From assembly GCA_046545575.1 (NCBI GenBank), contig JBKGZM010000031.1, forward strand, positions 1-21,753: DNA of 21,753 bases. Direction: 5' to 3'. This DNA is from JAGXOF01 sp046545575 (lineage in GTDB: Bacteria; Chloroflexota; Dehalococcoidia; SZUA-161; SpSt-899). The position numbers and the translations under genes are program-made. Below are positions 9,726 through 17,795 of this stretch, piece by piece (position 1 is the stretch's first letter; each line of letters begins with the position of its first letter). A model generated the notes under the pieces. The model was not told the origin of the DNA. It made no database searches and was given only the letters and a program-made list of their open reading frames with translations.

Positions 9726-12700
9726 TTACCAGGGCCTCCGCCTACTAAGCATCGAGCCTTGCCCCGGCGGAGTCACCTTGTAACCGGGGCCGAATTTCTC
9801 AACTTTGGCCCCGCGTTTGGGTTGCTTCCTCCTCGTGTTTGAGGATTTCGGAGTCACAACCCCTCCATTGCGATGGAAACTCAAGCCCTTAGTTGGGGAG
9901 GGCATTCGCTTTCCAACATCTGTTTTCTCACCTTTGCCACAGAAAGAGATCCGTTGCTCACTTGAATCAATGAAGGCGTCCACGACGCCCAGGTCCACAC
10001 TGACATCAAAAGGGACCTGCCCCACAACTGTAAGGGTCTCCTGCGGAGATCCCCTCTTTGTCCTCGCCTCATCCGGAGCTGCGGGGAGATTCAGCGGCTT
10101 CCGTTGGTTATATGGCGGGATGATAGCTTTCCACTGCCGGCCTTGTTTCCAAAATATGCTCCCCGCGGGGAATACGTTGGATTTCTTCGCTTTACCGGCG
10201 CCTTGGGGGGTGAACCAGGGCAGCGGGAGGGCCTGTGCACCGGTTGCAGATCTGGCGGCTTCTCCGGTAGCTGCGGCGGAGGCTGTTTTGACTGCGGCCT
10301 GTGTGGCGGTGGTGCTTGCCGCAGCGGCATCAACTGCTGCTTTCTGCGCGGCTTTCACGTTTGTTTTGACATCGGTGACCACTGAGGTTATGTTTTTAGG
10401 AGAGGTTATATTGCCAGTCTGAGCCTTTTCTGCAACCTTTGTAACTGTTTGTGCGTGGTTTGCCGCCTGCTCGGCTGCGGATTGGGCGGCCTGAGCTGCC
10501 GTCTGGGCTTTGGTGGCTGCCTCCTCCGCTGCGGCCGGTGTCTCGGCAGTTGTAGCCTGGCTTGCCGCCTCCGTGGCTGTACGTGCCGCCGCCTGGGCTT
10601 GCTGCGCAGTTTCCGAGACAGCTTTAACGGCTGATTGGACTTGTTGACTGGGCACGACTGCTGGTTGAGCCGGGATTACCTTAGGGATGGTTTGATCCGC
10701 AGGTTGAGGGACAGAGGCAACTTGAGAGGCGTAGGCTTCTGATATTGCAGCGAGACGTTTAAGAGCCTGTTCTTCTGCGCGCGAGAGTTTTACCCTTTTA
10801 AATACCTTGGGTTTTGCGTCGGGTTTTTGTCCGGCTATGATTCGCTCATACATAGCTTGTTCTTCGGGGGTTGCTCGCTGCTCTCCTGGCTTGAAAGCAG
10901 GTTGTGGCATATCCCCGGTGCCTGTCTTTTCTGGGGTTCCTACCACGTTCGGGAATTTCCGGCCCCATCTCTGAGCAAAGGCGTCGAGGTGGGATCTCTC
11001 CACTTCAGTTAGATTGGGGCTTTGTCCACTGCGCACGGTGTTGTAAATTGCTCGGAATTGATCGGAGGTGATGGCCCCCGATGCTGCACCCGCCGCAGCG
11101 GCCATGAGCAGGCCTGATTCCTTATCAGGAAGAGTTAGGGTCGGCCCTTCTATAAGCCCTTGTCTGGGTGTTCTCAGTTGCGGCCCTTCGATGTACCCCT
11201 TGGGGATCACAGCAGGAGCTCGTGGGGGTTGACTGTGCACCGTTGGTAACCCTGCCTCCCCTAATGGGACGCCTTCTTGTGTCCCTCTCCCAGGAGTCTG
11301 GAGAGGGACACTTTCCGATGGAACGCGTGGTGTTTCAAGTACGGCTGGCATTTCAACTTGCCTGGTGCTAGCGATCAAGTTGCCAGATTGCTGCCCTACA
11401 TCAGCAGGCCTGATGATATTTCCAGCATCATCAGTGAGTACGTTGCCTTCTGGCGAAACGACAACAGATTCTCCGATCTGAGCCCTTGTCTCGGCAGGTA
11501 GATTGTCTATATCCTCTTTTGTGAGCTGCTTAATTCCCAGACCAGCGAGGCCACCAACTCCGGCTGCCCCCGACAGATACCCCGCCCCCCTGGCTGCCTG
11601 AGTCGCGACCGATGCGAGCGAGGCACCGCCGACCGCCGGGGCGGCGGTGTGCATAACAGGTATCTCCACAGACTCTCCTGGGTGCACGCCGTAAAACTCG
11701 CGCTCCCGATCGGAGAGGTTCTCATACGGGACCGAGACTGATTGGGTTGGGGCCATGGACTGCATAAAGTTCTCCCGCACACCCCTCCAGTCGATCTTGT
11801 TTGCCGCCTGGGAGAGAGTCTCCCCGATATTTTGGAAAGTGCCAGAAACGAAATCTCTGACCGATGCTGCAACCCCTTCAAAGGCAACCCGGGTGTAGTT
11901 ATCGGCCTCAAGAGAGGTGCCGCCGTCTGTCCTGCGGTTGTATTCCTCTTCGGATATCCTTTCGCCGGTCCGGACGTTCATCCATGCCTTTTCAGGTTTC
12001 GCCCTGGTTGTCGATTCTTCTGACATCTGCGCGGGGGTTTCTTGCTGCTCTGTTGAAGTGCCGGATACTTCTTGGACGGGATAGACTGCACCGTAACGTT
12101 CATAGTATCTGGTGCCCTTCTCGGCGACAAGCTCCCTGGCTGTCTCATCGAGACTACTTACGTAGGCCTGTGCCTCATCTACCATGGAGGCGTCGGAGGC
12201 CACTGCTTTTAGTTCAGCCGGCGAGTATCTTCCTGATGCCAGGGCTGCCGGAAGGTCTATCCCAGGTTGAGGCTCGATCTGGCCCGGCGTTGCGTAAGCG
12301 AGGGGTTCTCTCCTATAGCCGTCGTCTTTGAGGTTCTTCAGGGTTTCTTGCCGCTTCTTTACCTCCGCTGCCATCGCATCATACCCCTCATTGACGAAAA
12401 TACTCTTCAGATCATCGGGGAGTTGGTTGAAGTCTTTAACCGGGATCCACTGATCAGTGCCGGCCGGATCCTGGATGTGCTCGGCCGCGAAGTCCTTCGC
12501 CACAATTCCGCCACCGGGAGAGAGTGTGTACTTCTCTTGGATGTCGCCATAGGTCATTGTTTTGCCATCAACCTCCACACCGCCCGGATAAGCCGTCTCC
12601 CAGGTCTGGGGGTCAACCTGTCCGGTAATGGGCCCCCGCAAGGGGTCGTCTATAGCGGCACGGGCCTCTCGCTGAGCTATGTAGCCCCGTGCCTGGCCAA

Positions 12701-14408
12701 TCGTTTTATCGATATCCTCAACGTTGAGCCGCTGCAGGTAATCCCTAGCGCCCTGCTCTCCGTACCTATCCACCAGGACAACGGGGTTGATCGTGCCATT
12801 GGGGTTGAGGACATTGTCCTCATAATTCCTGTCGTCGCTCTGGAGGGAGTTTTTTGTCTGCTCGTAGGCGACAAGGCTGGAGGGGTCCTCAACGCCGGCC
12901 TGGCTCAGGGCGGCTATCGCTTCGGAGGGGCCGACGTCATCTACCATTTTGCCTACAGCAAAGGTGTTGTCTTCACCTAGCCAACCGCGGTCCTTGGCCT
13001 TGTTGATGGCGCGAGCTTTATTGATTTCCGCTTGAGTTGTGTCCCAGCTCTCCAGTACTTCCTCATCCGTCTTGCCTTTCACTATGTCGGTGAGGAGCTT
13101 CCTCTCCGGAGGCGGTTGGTAAGGTGAGGGCTCTTTCGTTTCTCCTGCCGTCGCCTCTGAGGTCCGGTCTCCGGTTTGTGGGGTTTTGTATTTGAAGCCG
13201 CTACCTTCGGCTTTCCCCGCGAATGTCGAATCATCAGGGATCTCCCCCTTTGCTTTAGCAATCGTGAATTGCATCTTCGGAGTGAGCTTTCCGGTTTCCT
13301 GTAACTGCTCGCGTTGCTCGTGGTTCAACGCCCAGTAATCATCTCTGGGCACCCATTTCCCCGTGTCTCCGAGCTCGACGTTTTGATGTTCAAACTCCCA
13401 CCGCTCAAAATCCTTCGTTGCCTGGTATTCCTCAACTCCCTTTTCTTGCAGTATGCGCTTGTCCTCATCGCTCATTTGGCTATATTGCTCGCGTGGAATC
13501 CAGATAGTTTTCCCTGTTTCGGGATCCTCCCCAAGATTGACGTGCGTCCGGTGAAACTCTTCCCGTGACTTGACGTTCTCCGTGGCGCTCTCGATTTCCT
13601 GATCTGTGAGGCCGGTCGCTCGCTTAATAAGAGTAGGGGAAATGTCCTCCGACAAAGCAGTTTCAATGGTGACTTGTCCATTTTCGAGCGCCCCTTTACT
13701 CTTCAGGTATTGTAGATCGTCAACGATCGTCTGGGCTTTGTGGATTGATTCCTCGGGGAACAGTCGCACGATATCGGCTTTGGTTATAGCCCCTTCCCCG
13801 CTCTCCGCGGCCTGGAGGGCGGACACCAAGTCATACGTGTCGTGGCCAGTCTTATAGGGCTTCAATACGGATTCAGCCTCGGCCCTTCCTTCAGCTAGGG
13901 TTTTGGCTTCGCTCCGGTACCGGGTAAATTCACTTTCAGTCCCCGTGAAGACCTTCTCTTTCCCTTCCCCCTCGATTTTACCGCCCCACTTTCCCTCAAA
14001 GGCCAGTTTATCCTCAGCGGGGGTGCTGTACTCCGACACAAGGCTAGTTGCTTCCTTTTCGTCTACACCTGCTTGGACCAACTTTTCATGAGTTTCTTCC
14101 CTAGCTTGTGGTAGATGTTGAGGGCCCTGCTCTGAGACGGTCTGCAAATGTTTTTTCGCCCAGGTTTTCATCTCAGACGTGGATGAGGGGGTCGCAGTTG
14201 AGGTTTCTCTTTTGCCATCCCCCTCAGCCTTGCCAGGCTTATTGTTTTTGGCGGGCTTGTCCCCTTTATCCGGCTTTGTGGCCTGCGGCGCCTTCCTCCC
14301 CCCAACCCCGTGCATCGTCGCGATATGCTCGGCCTTCCCCTCGCTTAAGCTCTCAACATACTCTCGGCCAAAGCCTTTTTTTATCAAATCCTCTTTTGCA
14401 TTTGACAT
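9726..14408 (-). CDS. Giant 1,560-aa protein of unknown function with repeated WIP-type motifs and Ala-rich stalk
   Basis: The start is ATG 14408 with AGGAGG six bases upstream. Residue numbers below count an extra in-frame TTG codon just before it. Order: charged N-terminus and Lys/Pro/Gly-rich linker (35-80); helical, Glu/Lys-rich region (80-300); repeated units W-I/V-P followed by a helix-turn ending in L..G, at about 304-329, 353-376, 655-680 and a weaker one at 894-915. Two glycine/alanine-rich apolar stretches (about 921-960, 1099-1115) could touch membranes. A Pro-rich linker follows, then an Ala/Thr/Gln-rich region (about 1250-1395) resembling a long helix or coiled coil. A compact C-terminal domain begins GSIFWKQGRQWKAIIPP and contains DVSVDLGVVDAFID, followed by a basic tail. 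No enzyme motif is recognised. It fills about 38% of the element and could be structural, an adhesin-like or a delivery protein, all unproven. Confidence 0.88.
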   Translation of the reverse strand: MSNAKEDLIKKGFGREYVESLSEGKAEHIATMHGVGGRKAPQATKPDKGDKPAKNNKPGKAEGDGKRETSTATPSSTSEMKTWAKKHLQTVSEQGPQHLPQAREETHEKLVQAGVDEKEATSLVSEYSTPAEDKLAFEGKWGGKIEGEGKEKVFTGTESEFTRYRSEAKTLAEGRAEAESVLKPYKTGHDTYDLVSALQAAESGEGAITKADIVRLFPEESIHKAQTIVDDLQYLKSKGALENGQVTIETALSEDISPTLIKRATGLTDQEIESATENVKSREEFHRTHVNLGEDPETGKTIWIPREQYSQMSDEDKRILQEKGVEEYQATKDFERWEFEHQNVELGDTGKWVPRDDYWALNHEQREQLQETGKLTPKMQFTIAKAKGEIPDDSTFAGKAEGSGFKYKTPQTGDRTSEATAGETKEPSPYQPPPERKLLTDIVKGKTDEEVLESWDTTQAEINKARAINKAKDRGWLGEDNTFAVGKMVDDVGPSEAIAALSQAGVEDPSSLVAYEQTKNSLQSDDRNYEDNVLNPNGTINPVVLVDRYGEQGARDYLQRLNVEDIDKTIGQARGYIAQREARAAIDDPLRGPITGQVDPQTWETAYPGGVEVDGKTMTYGDIQEKYTLSPGGGIVAKDFAAEHIQDPAGTDQWIPVKDFNQLPDDLKSIFVNEGYDAMAAEVKKRQETLKNLKDDGYRREPLAYATPGQIEPQPGIDLPAALASGRYSPAELKAVASDASMVDEAQAYVSSLDETARELVAEKGTRYYERYGAVYPVQEVSGTSTEQQETPAQMSEESTTRAKPEKAWMNVRTGERISEEEYNRRTDGGTSLEADNYTRVAFEGVAASVRDFVSGTFQNIGETLSQAANKIDWRGVRENFMQSMAPTQSVSVPYENLSDREREFYGVHPGESVEIPVMHTAAPAVGGASLASVATQAARGAGYLSGAAGVGGLAGLGIKQLTKEDIDNLPAETRAQIGESVVVSPEGNVLTDDAGNIIRPADVGQQSGNLIASTRQVEMPAVLETPRVPSESVPLQTPGRGTQEGVPLGEAGLPTVHSQPPRAPAVIPKGYIEGPQLRTPRQGLIEGPTLTLPDKESGLLMAAAAGAASGAITSDQFRAIYNTVRSGQSPNLTEVERSHLDAFAQRWGRKFPNVVGTPEKTGTGDMPQPAFKPGEQRATPEEQAMYERIIAGQKPDAKPKVFKRVKLSRAEEQALKRLAAISEAYASQVASVPQPADQTIPKVIPAQPAVVPSQQVQSAVKAVSETAQQAQAAARTATEAASQATTAETPAAAEEAATKAQTAAQAAQSAAEQAANHAQTVTKVAEKAQTGNITSPKNITSVVTDVKTNVKAAQKAAVDAAAASTTATQAAVKTASAAATGEAARSATGAQALPLPWFTPQGAGKAKKSNVFPAGSIFWKQGRQWKAIIPPYNQRKPLNLPAAPDEARTKRGSPQETLTVVGQVPFDVSVDLGVVDAFIDSSEQRISFCGKGEKTDVGKRMPSPTKGLSFHRNGGVVTPKSSNTRRKQPKRGAKVEKFGPGYKVTPPGQGSMLSRRRPW

Positions 14409-14429
14409 CAAAAACCTCCTACATAAATT

Positions 14430-14591
14430 TTAGGCCCGCACCAGATCTCGCAGTTTGCGGCCCCTCTCGTATATATAGCACCTCGAATGGCTTTCTATAT
14501 CGCCCAGGACCTGTAGCCAAATCCAGAGACGATGGCCAAATATCCATTCCTTGCGCCGTCTATCTCTCGCTAACTTCCTCGGATGTTTCAC
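14430..14591 (-). CDS. Small basic protein, 53 aa, GTG start (tentative)
   Basis: This frame starts at GTG (14589-14591), preceded by GAAGGGGGC with 5-base spacing, and ends 21 bases before the giant gene start. It encodes a basic N-terminus (KHPRKLARDRRRKEW) and an amphipathic part with several Trp (FGHRLWIWLQVLGDIES). It overlaps the end of the 40-aa gene in another frame. A longer frame of 91 aa from 14705 exists but would overlap the helicase end with no signal. Function is unknown, and it may not be a gene. Confidence 0.4.
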   Translation of the reverse strand: MKHPRKLARDRRRKEWIFGHRLWIWLQVLGDIESHSRCYIYERGRKLRDLVRA

Positions 14592-14682
14592 GGTATGCCC
14601 CCTTCGCTTCAAGGCGCTGCATTTTCTTACGGATGTGCCCCCTGACCTTCGGTTTCTTTCTTTTGATTGCTTTGCTCGCCAT
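14560..14682 (-). CDS. Small lysine/arginine-rich protein, 40 aa
   Basis: ATG 14682 starts 5 bases after the helicase stop. The ribosome binding site AAAGGGGGTC lies within the last helicase codons and closely matches that of the winged-helix gene (GAGGGGGTC, followed by an A-run and ATGG). The peptide starts MASKAIKRKKPKVRGHIRKK and is strongly basic, then helical (MQRLEAKGAYRETSEEVSER). It could bind nucleic acid. The good translation signal and tight coupling are the main evidence. Confidence 0.55.
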   Translation of the reverse strand: MASKAIKRKKPKVRGHIRKKMQRLEAKGAYRETSEEVSER

Positions 14683-14686
14683 TTTT

Positions 14687-16648
14687 TTATTGACCCCCTT
14701 TCCAAAAGGTTGTTAATTTGCCGTCTACACTGTCGACAGCGTCTACACAGGCGTGGTCTTGAAGCTGGGCCCTTGTAGACGCTACTGATTTGGTAGCGTC
14801 TACATCATCAGTAGCGTCTACATCAGTAGCGTCTACAGACGTGGTAGCGTCTACAGTAGCGCCTACACCCTCTGAGCGTGGTTCTGAAGCTGTGTAGACG
14901 CTGTCGCCGGTGTAGACGCTTTTTCCAGCATCTTTTGGAGGGGTATGTTTTATTATTTTGATGCGTCGCTCAGGATTGCGGCTTATTCGCCTTTGGCCCG
15001 TCTGAACTTCGAGGCCAGCTTCGGCCAGATTGGCTTGAAGTTCATTCAGCCGGCGACTGAGTACGTGCGGCGCTTTGGGCCATGATTTATTGTTTGTGCT
15101 TACTTTCAGGGTGAACGCCTCCCCCTCCAGGTCCGCTAGCAACTCGGCGGGCGTCCCCTCCCACATGTCTTTGGGCGCCATTAGACTCTGCAGGGCAAGG
15201 CTCACTGGATTCGAGGACAGAAGCTCTGCGTTCTGCTTGCGCCGGTTCTCCTCGTAGGCCTCTAGAAACCAGTCGTGCCCATACCCCATAACGTCCGCCA
15301 TGGCGCAACCCCAGAGTGCAAAATCGGCCATTCTAGGCAATGATTTTACGGACTTCTGGACCTGAGGATAAATTGCCCTGGCGGCGCTTAATATCTCGAA
15401 AATACCGCAGAGAATGTGTGGCTTATCCGCGTTAAAGTCACCCCAGAGCGTAGCTTCGTCGCGGCGCTCACTGCTCGACAATCGATCGAGGCCAAAGATA
15501 ATGCTGCGATCTAATAGGTCAGGCTTTGAGGCAACAATGTTGATGCCGTTCAAGCTGATGGCCCGCTTCAGGGCAAATATCACAGATTCTTCGTCGGTAT
15601 AGAGTTGGCGTGTACTGAATCCTGTCCCCGTTGTGGCACTACACAAAATATTTGATTGCCAATCCTGAAGCCCCGAGAGATTGTCAAAGGCGGCAAACGC
15701 ATGCTGATTCAATTGTCTTGCCAACTCACGATCGTTCGTCGGCATCGTCAGGACCGGCTCGAAGCTTGGATCCACGAGGCTACCTATTAGTTTTGTCGTC
15801 GTGGTTTTCGCCGCCCCCTGCCCGCCGTGAAAATGGGCGATCGGATGGCCGATATTCGGAATAAACAAGCCCACCAAATAGATGAGGAATAGCTTTTGCT
15901 CCTCGGGATCTCTGATGTTGATGTAGTCTAAAATGAGGTCGGCGTTACCTGGCTCTTGGGGGGCGTTTTGAGCCGCTTGGTGTGAAAAACGGCGGAACAG
16001 GATAGGGGCCGGCACGGTACGGAATCCCTCCGGGGTAATTTCCACCGCGTGCCACGCAGGATCGGCTAAGTCATAGTAAATTATTCCCTCCTGCTCTGCA
16101 ATTCGGTTTCCTAAGTCGTATGTCGGGCCTTCGAAAGTGGCTTTGCCCTCCAGGACCGTGAGCGCGGTATTTAGGGAGTCGCTGTTGGGGGCCTTACCTT
16201 CGAGGGTGTACAGTTGGCGGGAGAGCCATTGCTTGAACTCGGTGCTCCGGAGTCGTAGGGTTTCGCGATGGTTATCAACCGGAACGGCGGCGTACCCAAC
16301 GCGAGTAGGGGTTGAGAAAAGCGTGATATCTGCCTCTTCGGCCAATTGAACCAAGCGGTCCGCCTGCGGGGTTCGTTGAGGTTTGTGGCCGTTCGTGGAT
16401 TCCTCCGCCGACTGAGCCAGCTCATCCTTTGCGTTCCAGAGAAGGCGCAACAATTGGGCCTCCAAGTCTCTGCCCCGAAGTTGGGGATATTTCGTTTCAA
16501 GGTCCGCGGCGAAGCGTTGCCGCTGCCGTTGATTAGACAGTTTTATCTCATCCTCGTAGATGTTCTCACTATCATCGTTACGCAGCACGATGGTACCTTC
16601 AATAGCGCCTTTCGCGTTCATGCTGTATTTCTCGAGCTCTAACTTCAT
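14687..16648 (-). CDS. Replication helicase, SF3/AAA-like ATPase of plasmid/phage type
   Basis: This 653-aa protein probably initiates or drives replication of the element (residue numbers count from the first of two Met codons). The N-terminal part (1-230) is not recognised. The ATPase core has Walker A GGQGAAKTT (276-284), a Walker B-like FAAFDNLSG (319-327), a sensor-like SLNGIN (366-371) and DLLDRSIIF with a likely Arg finger (378-386). It resembles helicases of integrated plasmids and phages, which often have the C-terminal winged-helix-like segment seen here (WPKAPHVLSRRLNEL to RRIKII, 524-567). The last 70 residues are low complexity (VDAT, VAST and SVYT units) because the DNA carries the iteron-like array at 14721-14920. 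I chose the second ATG since GGGGG is at proper spacing from it. It follows the DnaB-N-like gene closely. Confidence 0.9.
   Translation of the reverse strand: MKLELEKYSMNAKGAIEGTIVLRNDDSENIYEDEIKLSNQRQRQRFAADLETKYPQLRGRDLEAQLLRLLWNAKDELAQSAEESTNGHKPQRTPQADRLVQLAEEADITLFSTPTRVGYAAVPVDNHRETLRLRSTEFKQWLSRQLYTLEGKAPNSDSLNTALTVLEGKATFEGPTYDLGNRIAEQEGIIYYDLADPAWHAVEITPEGFRTVPAPILFRRFSHQAAQNAPQEPGNADLILDYINIRDPEEQKLFLIYLVGLFIPNIGHPIAHFHGGQGAAKTTTTKLIGSLVDPSFEPVLTMPTNDRELARQLNQHAFAAFDNLSGLQDWQSNILCSATTGTGFSTRQLYTDEESVIFALKRAISLNGINIVASKPDLLDRSIIFGLDRLSSSERRDEATLWGDFNADKPHILCGIFEILSAARAIYPQVQKSVKSLPRMADFALWGCAMADVMGYGHDWFLEAYEENRRKQNAELLSSNPVSLALQSLMAPKDMWEGTPAELLADLEGEAFTLKVSTNNKSWPKAPHVLSRRLNELQANLAEAGLEVQTGQRRISRNPERRIKIIKHTPPKDAGKSVYTGDSVYTASEPRSEGVGATVDATTSVDATDVDATDDVDATKSVASTRAQLQDHACVDAVDSVDGKLTTFWKGGQ
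14721..14920. repeat. Iteron-like array, 10 copies of TGTAGACGCTAC / GTAGCGTCTACA; candidate replication origin
   Basis: In plus-strand orientation GTAGCGTCTACA: 14793-14804, 14811-14822, 14826-14837, 14844-14855 and, with one mismatch, 14856-14867. Shorter plus copies: 14721-14730 and 14739-14748. Inverted copies: 14774-14785 (full), 14893-14902 and 14911-14920. Copies 14774-14785 and 14793-14804 form a perfect 12-bp inverted repeat with a 7-bp spacer. On the coding strand they encode VDAT, VAST or SVYT depending on orientation and frame, so selection seems to be on DNA. Arrays like this next to a replication gene are typical iteron origins. Confidence 0.8.
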
Positions 16649-16662
16649 CATGCCCCCATTTG

Positions 16663-17280
16663 TCAGGCTACATTTACGCTCACAGCTTTCGAGTGTTTAG
16701 CCTTCACTGCATGGCCGCCGCCTATCTCGGTGGCAGTTAGCCCTGCCAGGCGTCTAACTTCAGTCTCACTCGCCTGTCCGTTCTCTGCGTTCTCCATGAT
16801 TCTTGAACAGACAGCTTTGATCTCTCTGACTTTGAACGCCTCTTTCAAGCGTGGCAAATACGAGTCTAGCGCTCCAACCTCTGTGGTAATTGCTGCTGCA
16901 ATACCTCCACCGTCCACAGAACAGTTGAACTCCACCTCGCACAGAATTTGGTAATCGCGGAATAATTCTCGAAGATATGGCATAAGATCATAGCCTGCCA
17001 CAACGCTGGCCTCTCGGCCAACAGATGCAACCGTCAGTGCTTCTCCTCGATCTGCGAGTACCTTCACAGCCTTCAGTAACTGCCGATGCCACTTTCGTGC
17101 GAATAAAGATGGATGAACCTTCCTGAGGCCTTCAGCGACAGCCTCATCCTCGCCTTTAGCGGCGGACATAAAAAGAGAGCCGAGGACGGCGACTTCAGCT
17201 GCCAGATCGGTGCCTTGCCGAAATAGCTCTAGATCCCAAAAAATTCCCTCAACTTCAAGTTGTCTCTTTGGTTTTTCCAT
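16663..17280 (-). CDS. DnaB N-terminal-domain-like protein (helicase loader/partner)
   Basis: This is a 205-aa protein from ATG 17280, chosen because GAGAGGAAG precedes it by 3-5 bases; the frame continues 12 codons further without a signal. Residues about 25-95 follow the DnaB N-domain pattern: an acidic helix AAEVAVLGSLFMS, then HPSLFARKWHRQLLKAVKVLADRGEALTVASV. In replicative helicases this domain mediates hexamer formation and primase contact. Here it is free-standing, without the RecA-like motor, next to a separate SF3/AAA helicase, so it probably helps load or regulate that helicase. The C-terminal part is helical and unassigned. The start overlaps the preceding small gene by 26 bases. 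Confidence 0.7.
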   Translation of the reverse strand: MEKPKRQLEVEGIFWDLELFRQGTDLAAEVAVLGSLFMSAAKGEDEAVAEGLRKVHPSLFARKWHRQLLKAVKVLADRGEALTVASVGREASVVAGYDLMPYLRELFRDYQILCEVEFNCSVDGGGIAAAITTEVGALDSYLPRLKEAFKVREIKAVCSRIMENAENGQASETEVRRLAGLTATEIGGGHAVKAKHSKAVSVNVA

Positions 17281-17449
17281 TGCTTCCTCTCCGCTCCAGG
17301 GCTCTATCCAAAGCACAGCTTATAACATTCGCGAACGCAGGCTCCACAGTGAAGGGCCTATTCCCTCGCTCTACTTTAGTCAACCTGAATTCCCTCGTGG
17401 TCACCCTGCGCCCTACATTGGGCCCTTTCTTCTGCAATTTGTCACTCAT
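17255..17449 (-). CDS. Small protein of unknown function, 64 aa
   Basis: ATG 17449 overlaps the upstream stop as TGATG, suggesting translational re-initiation. The peptide starts MSDKLQKKGPNVGRRVTTRE. It is basic at both ends and has a short helical centre (PAFANVISCALDRALERRG). No family is recognised. Its position in the tight replication operon is the main argument that it is real. Confidence 0.6.
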   Translation of the reverse strand: MSDKLQKKGPNVGRRVTTREFRLTKVERGNRPFTVEPAFANVISCALDRALERRGSNGKTKETT

Positions 17450-17652
17450 CACTCACTCAACCCCAAAGATTGAAAGATTCGCGCTTTACGTTTTTTGGGG
17501 ACCCATCTGTTCTTTTCGACGCCGATAACATCGCCGACTCCTACCCTTGCGACAGACGCAAGATCTATCTGTCGCCACCCCCAACTGAGGCGTGTAAATT
17601 TAACCATCTCCCCTGGTGTCAGTCCTGTCTGAATAAAAACCTCTCCGCTCAT
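17449..17652 (-). CDS. Small protein of unknown function, 67 aa, possible beta-rich domain
   Basis: I chose ATG 17652, preceded by GAGGGGG; a GTG at 17682 is possible but has no signal. The sequence (SGEVFIQTGLTPGEMVKFTR to GVGDVIGVEKNRWVPKKRKARIF) alternates in a way that suggests a small beta barrel with a basic end, as in some regulatory or nucleic-acid-binding proteins. It is the first gene after the terminator at 17745-17770 and starts the replication operon. Confidence 0.6.
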   Translation of the reverse strand: MSGEVFIQTGLTPGEMVKFTRLSWGWRQIDLASVARVGVGDVIGVEKNRWVPKKRKARIFQSLGLSE

Positions 17653-17744
17653 TTCCCCCTCTAACCCGATTATCGGGGTCACGGATTGTCTGGTACACCC
17701 CCCAAAATTAACACAGCAAAAGTGCGGAGTGTAGGTATAACGAA

Positions 17745-17770
17745 ACCCCGTGCTGTATATTGCACGGGGT
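17745..17770. terminator. Intrinsic terminator after the 279-aa gene
   Basis: ACCCCGTGC (17745-17753), an 8-base loop and GCACGGGGT (17762-17770) form a perfect 9-bp stem. A T-rich run follows on the plus strand (TTTTATTT), and a weaker one (TTTCGTT) on the minus strand, where the 279-aa gene would end. It separates that gene from the replication operon. Confidence 0.75.
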
Positions 17771-17795
17771 TTTATTTGACCTTCAAGGAGAGTCT

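Noticed and set aside
12267..12980. Plus-strand open frame of 237 aa, and others antisense to the giant gene
   Set aside because: They mirror the codon pattern of the minus-strand giant gene; no ribosome binding sites and no recognisable protein.
14430..14705. Single 91-aa gene
   Set aside because: Its start overlaps the helicase end without a ribosome binding site; two shorter frames have better signals.
14721..14920. CRISPR array
   Set aside because: Units are only 10-12 bp, occur in both orientations and have irregular spacing inside a coding region; no cas genes.
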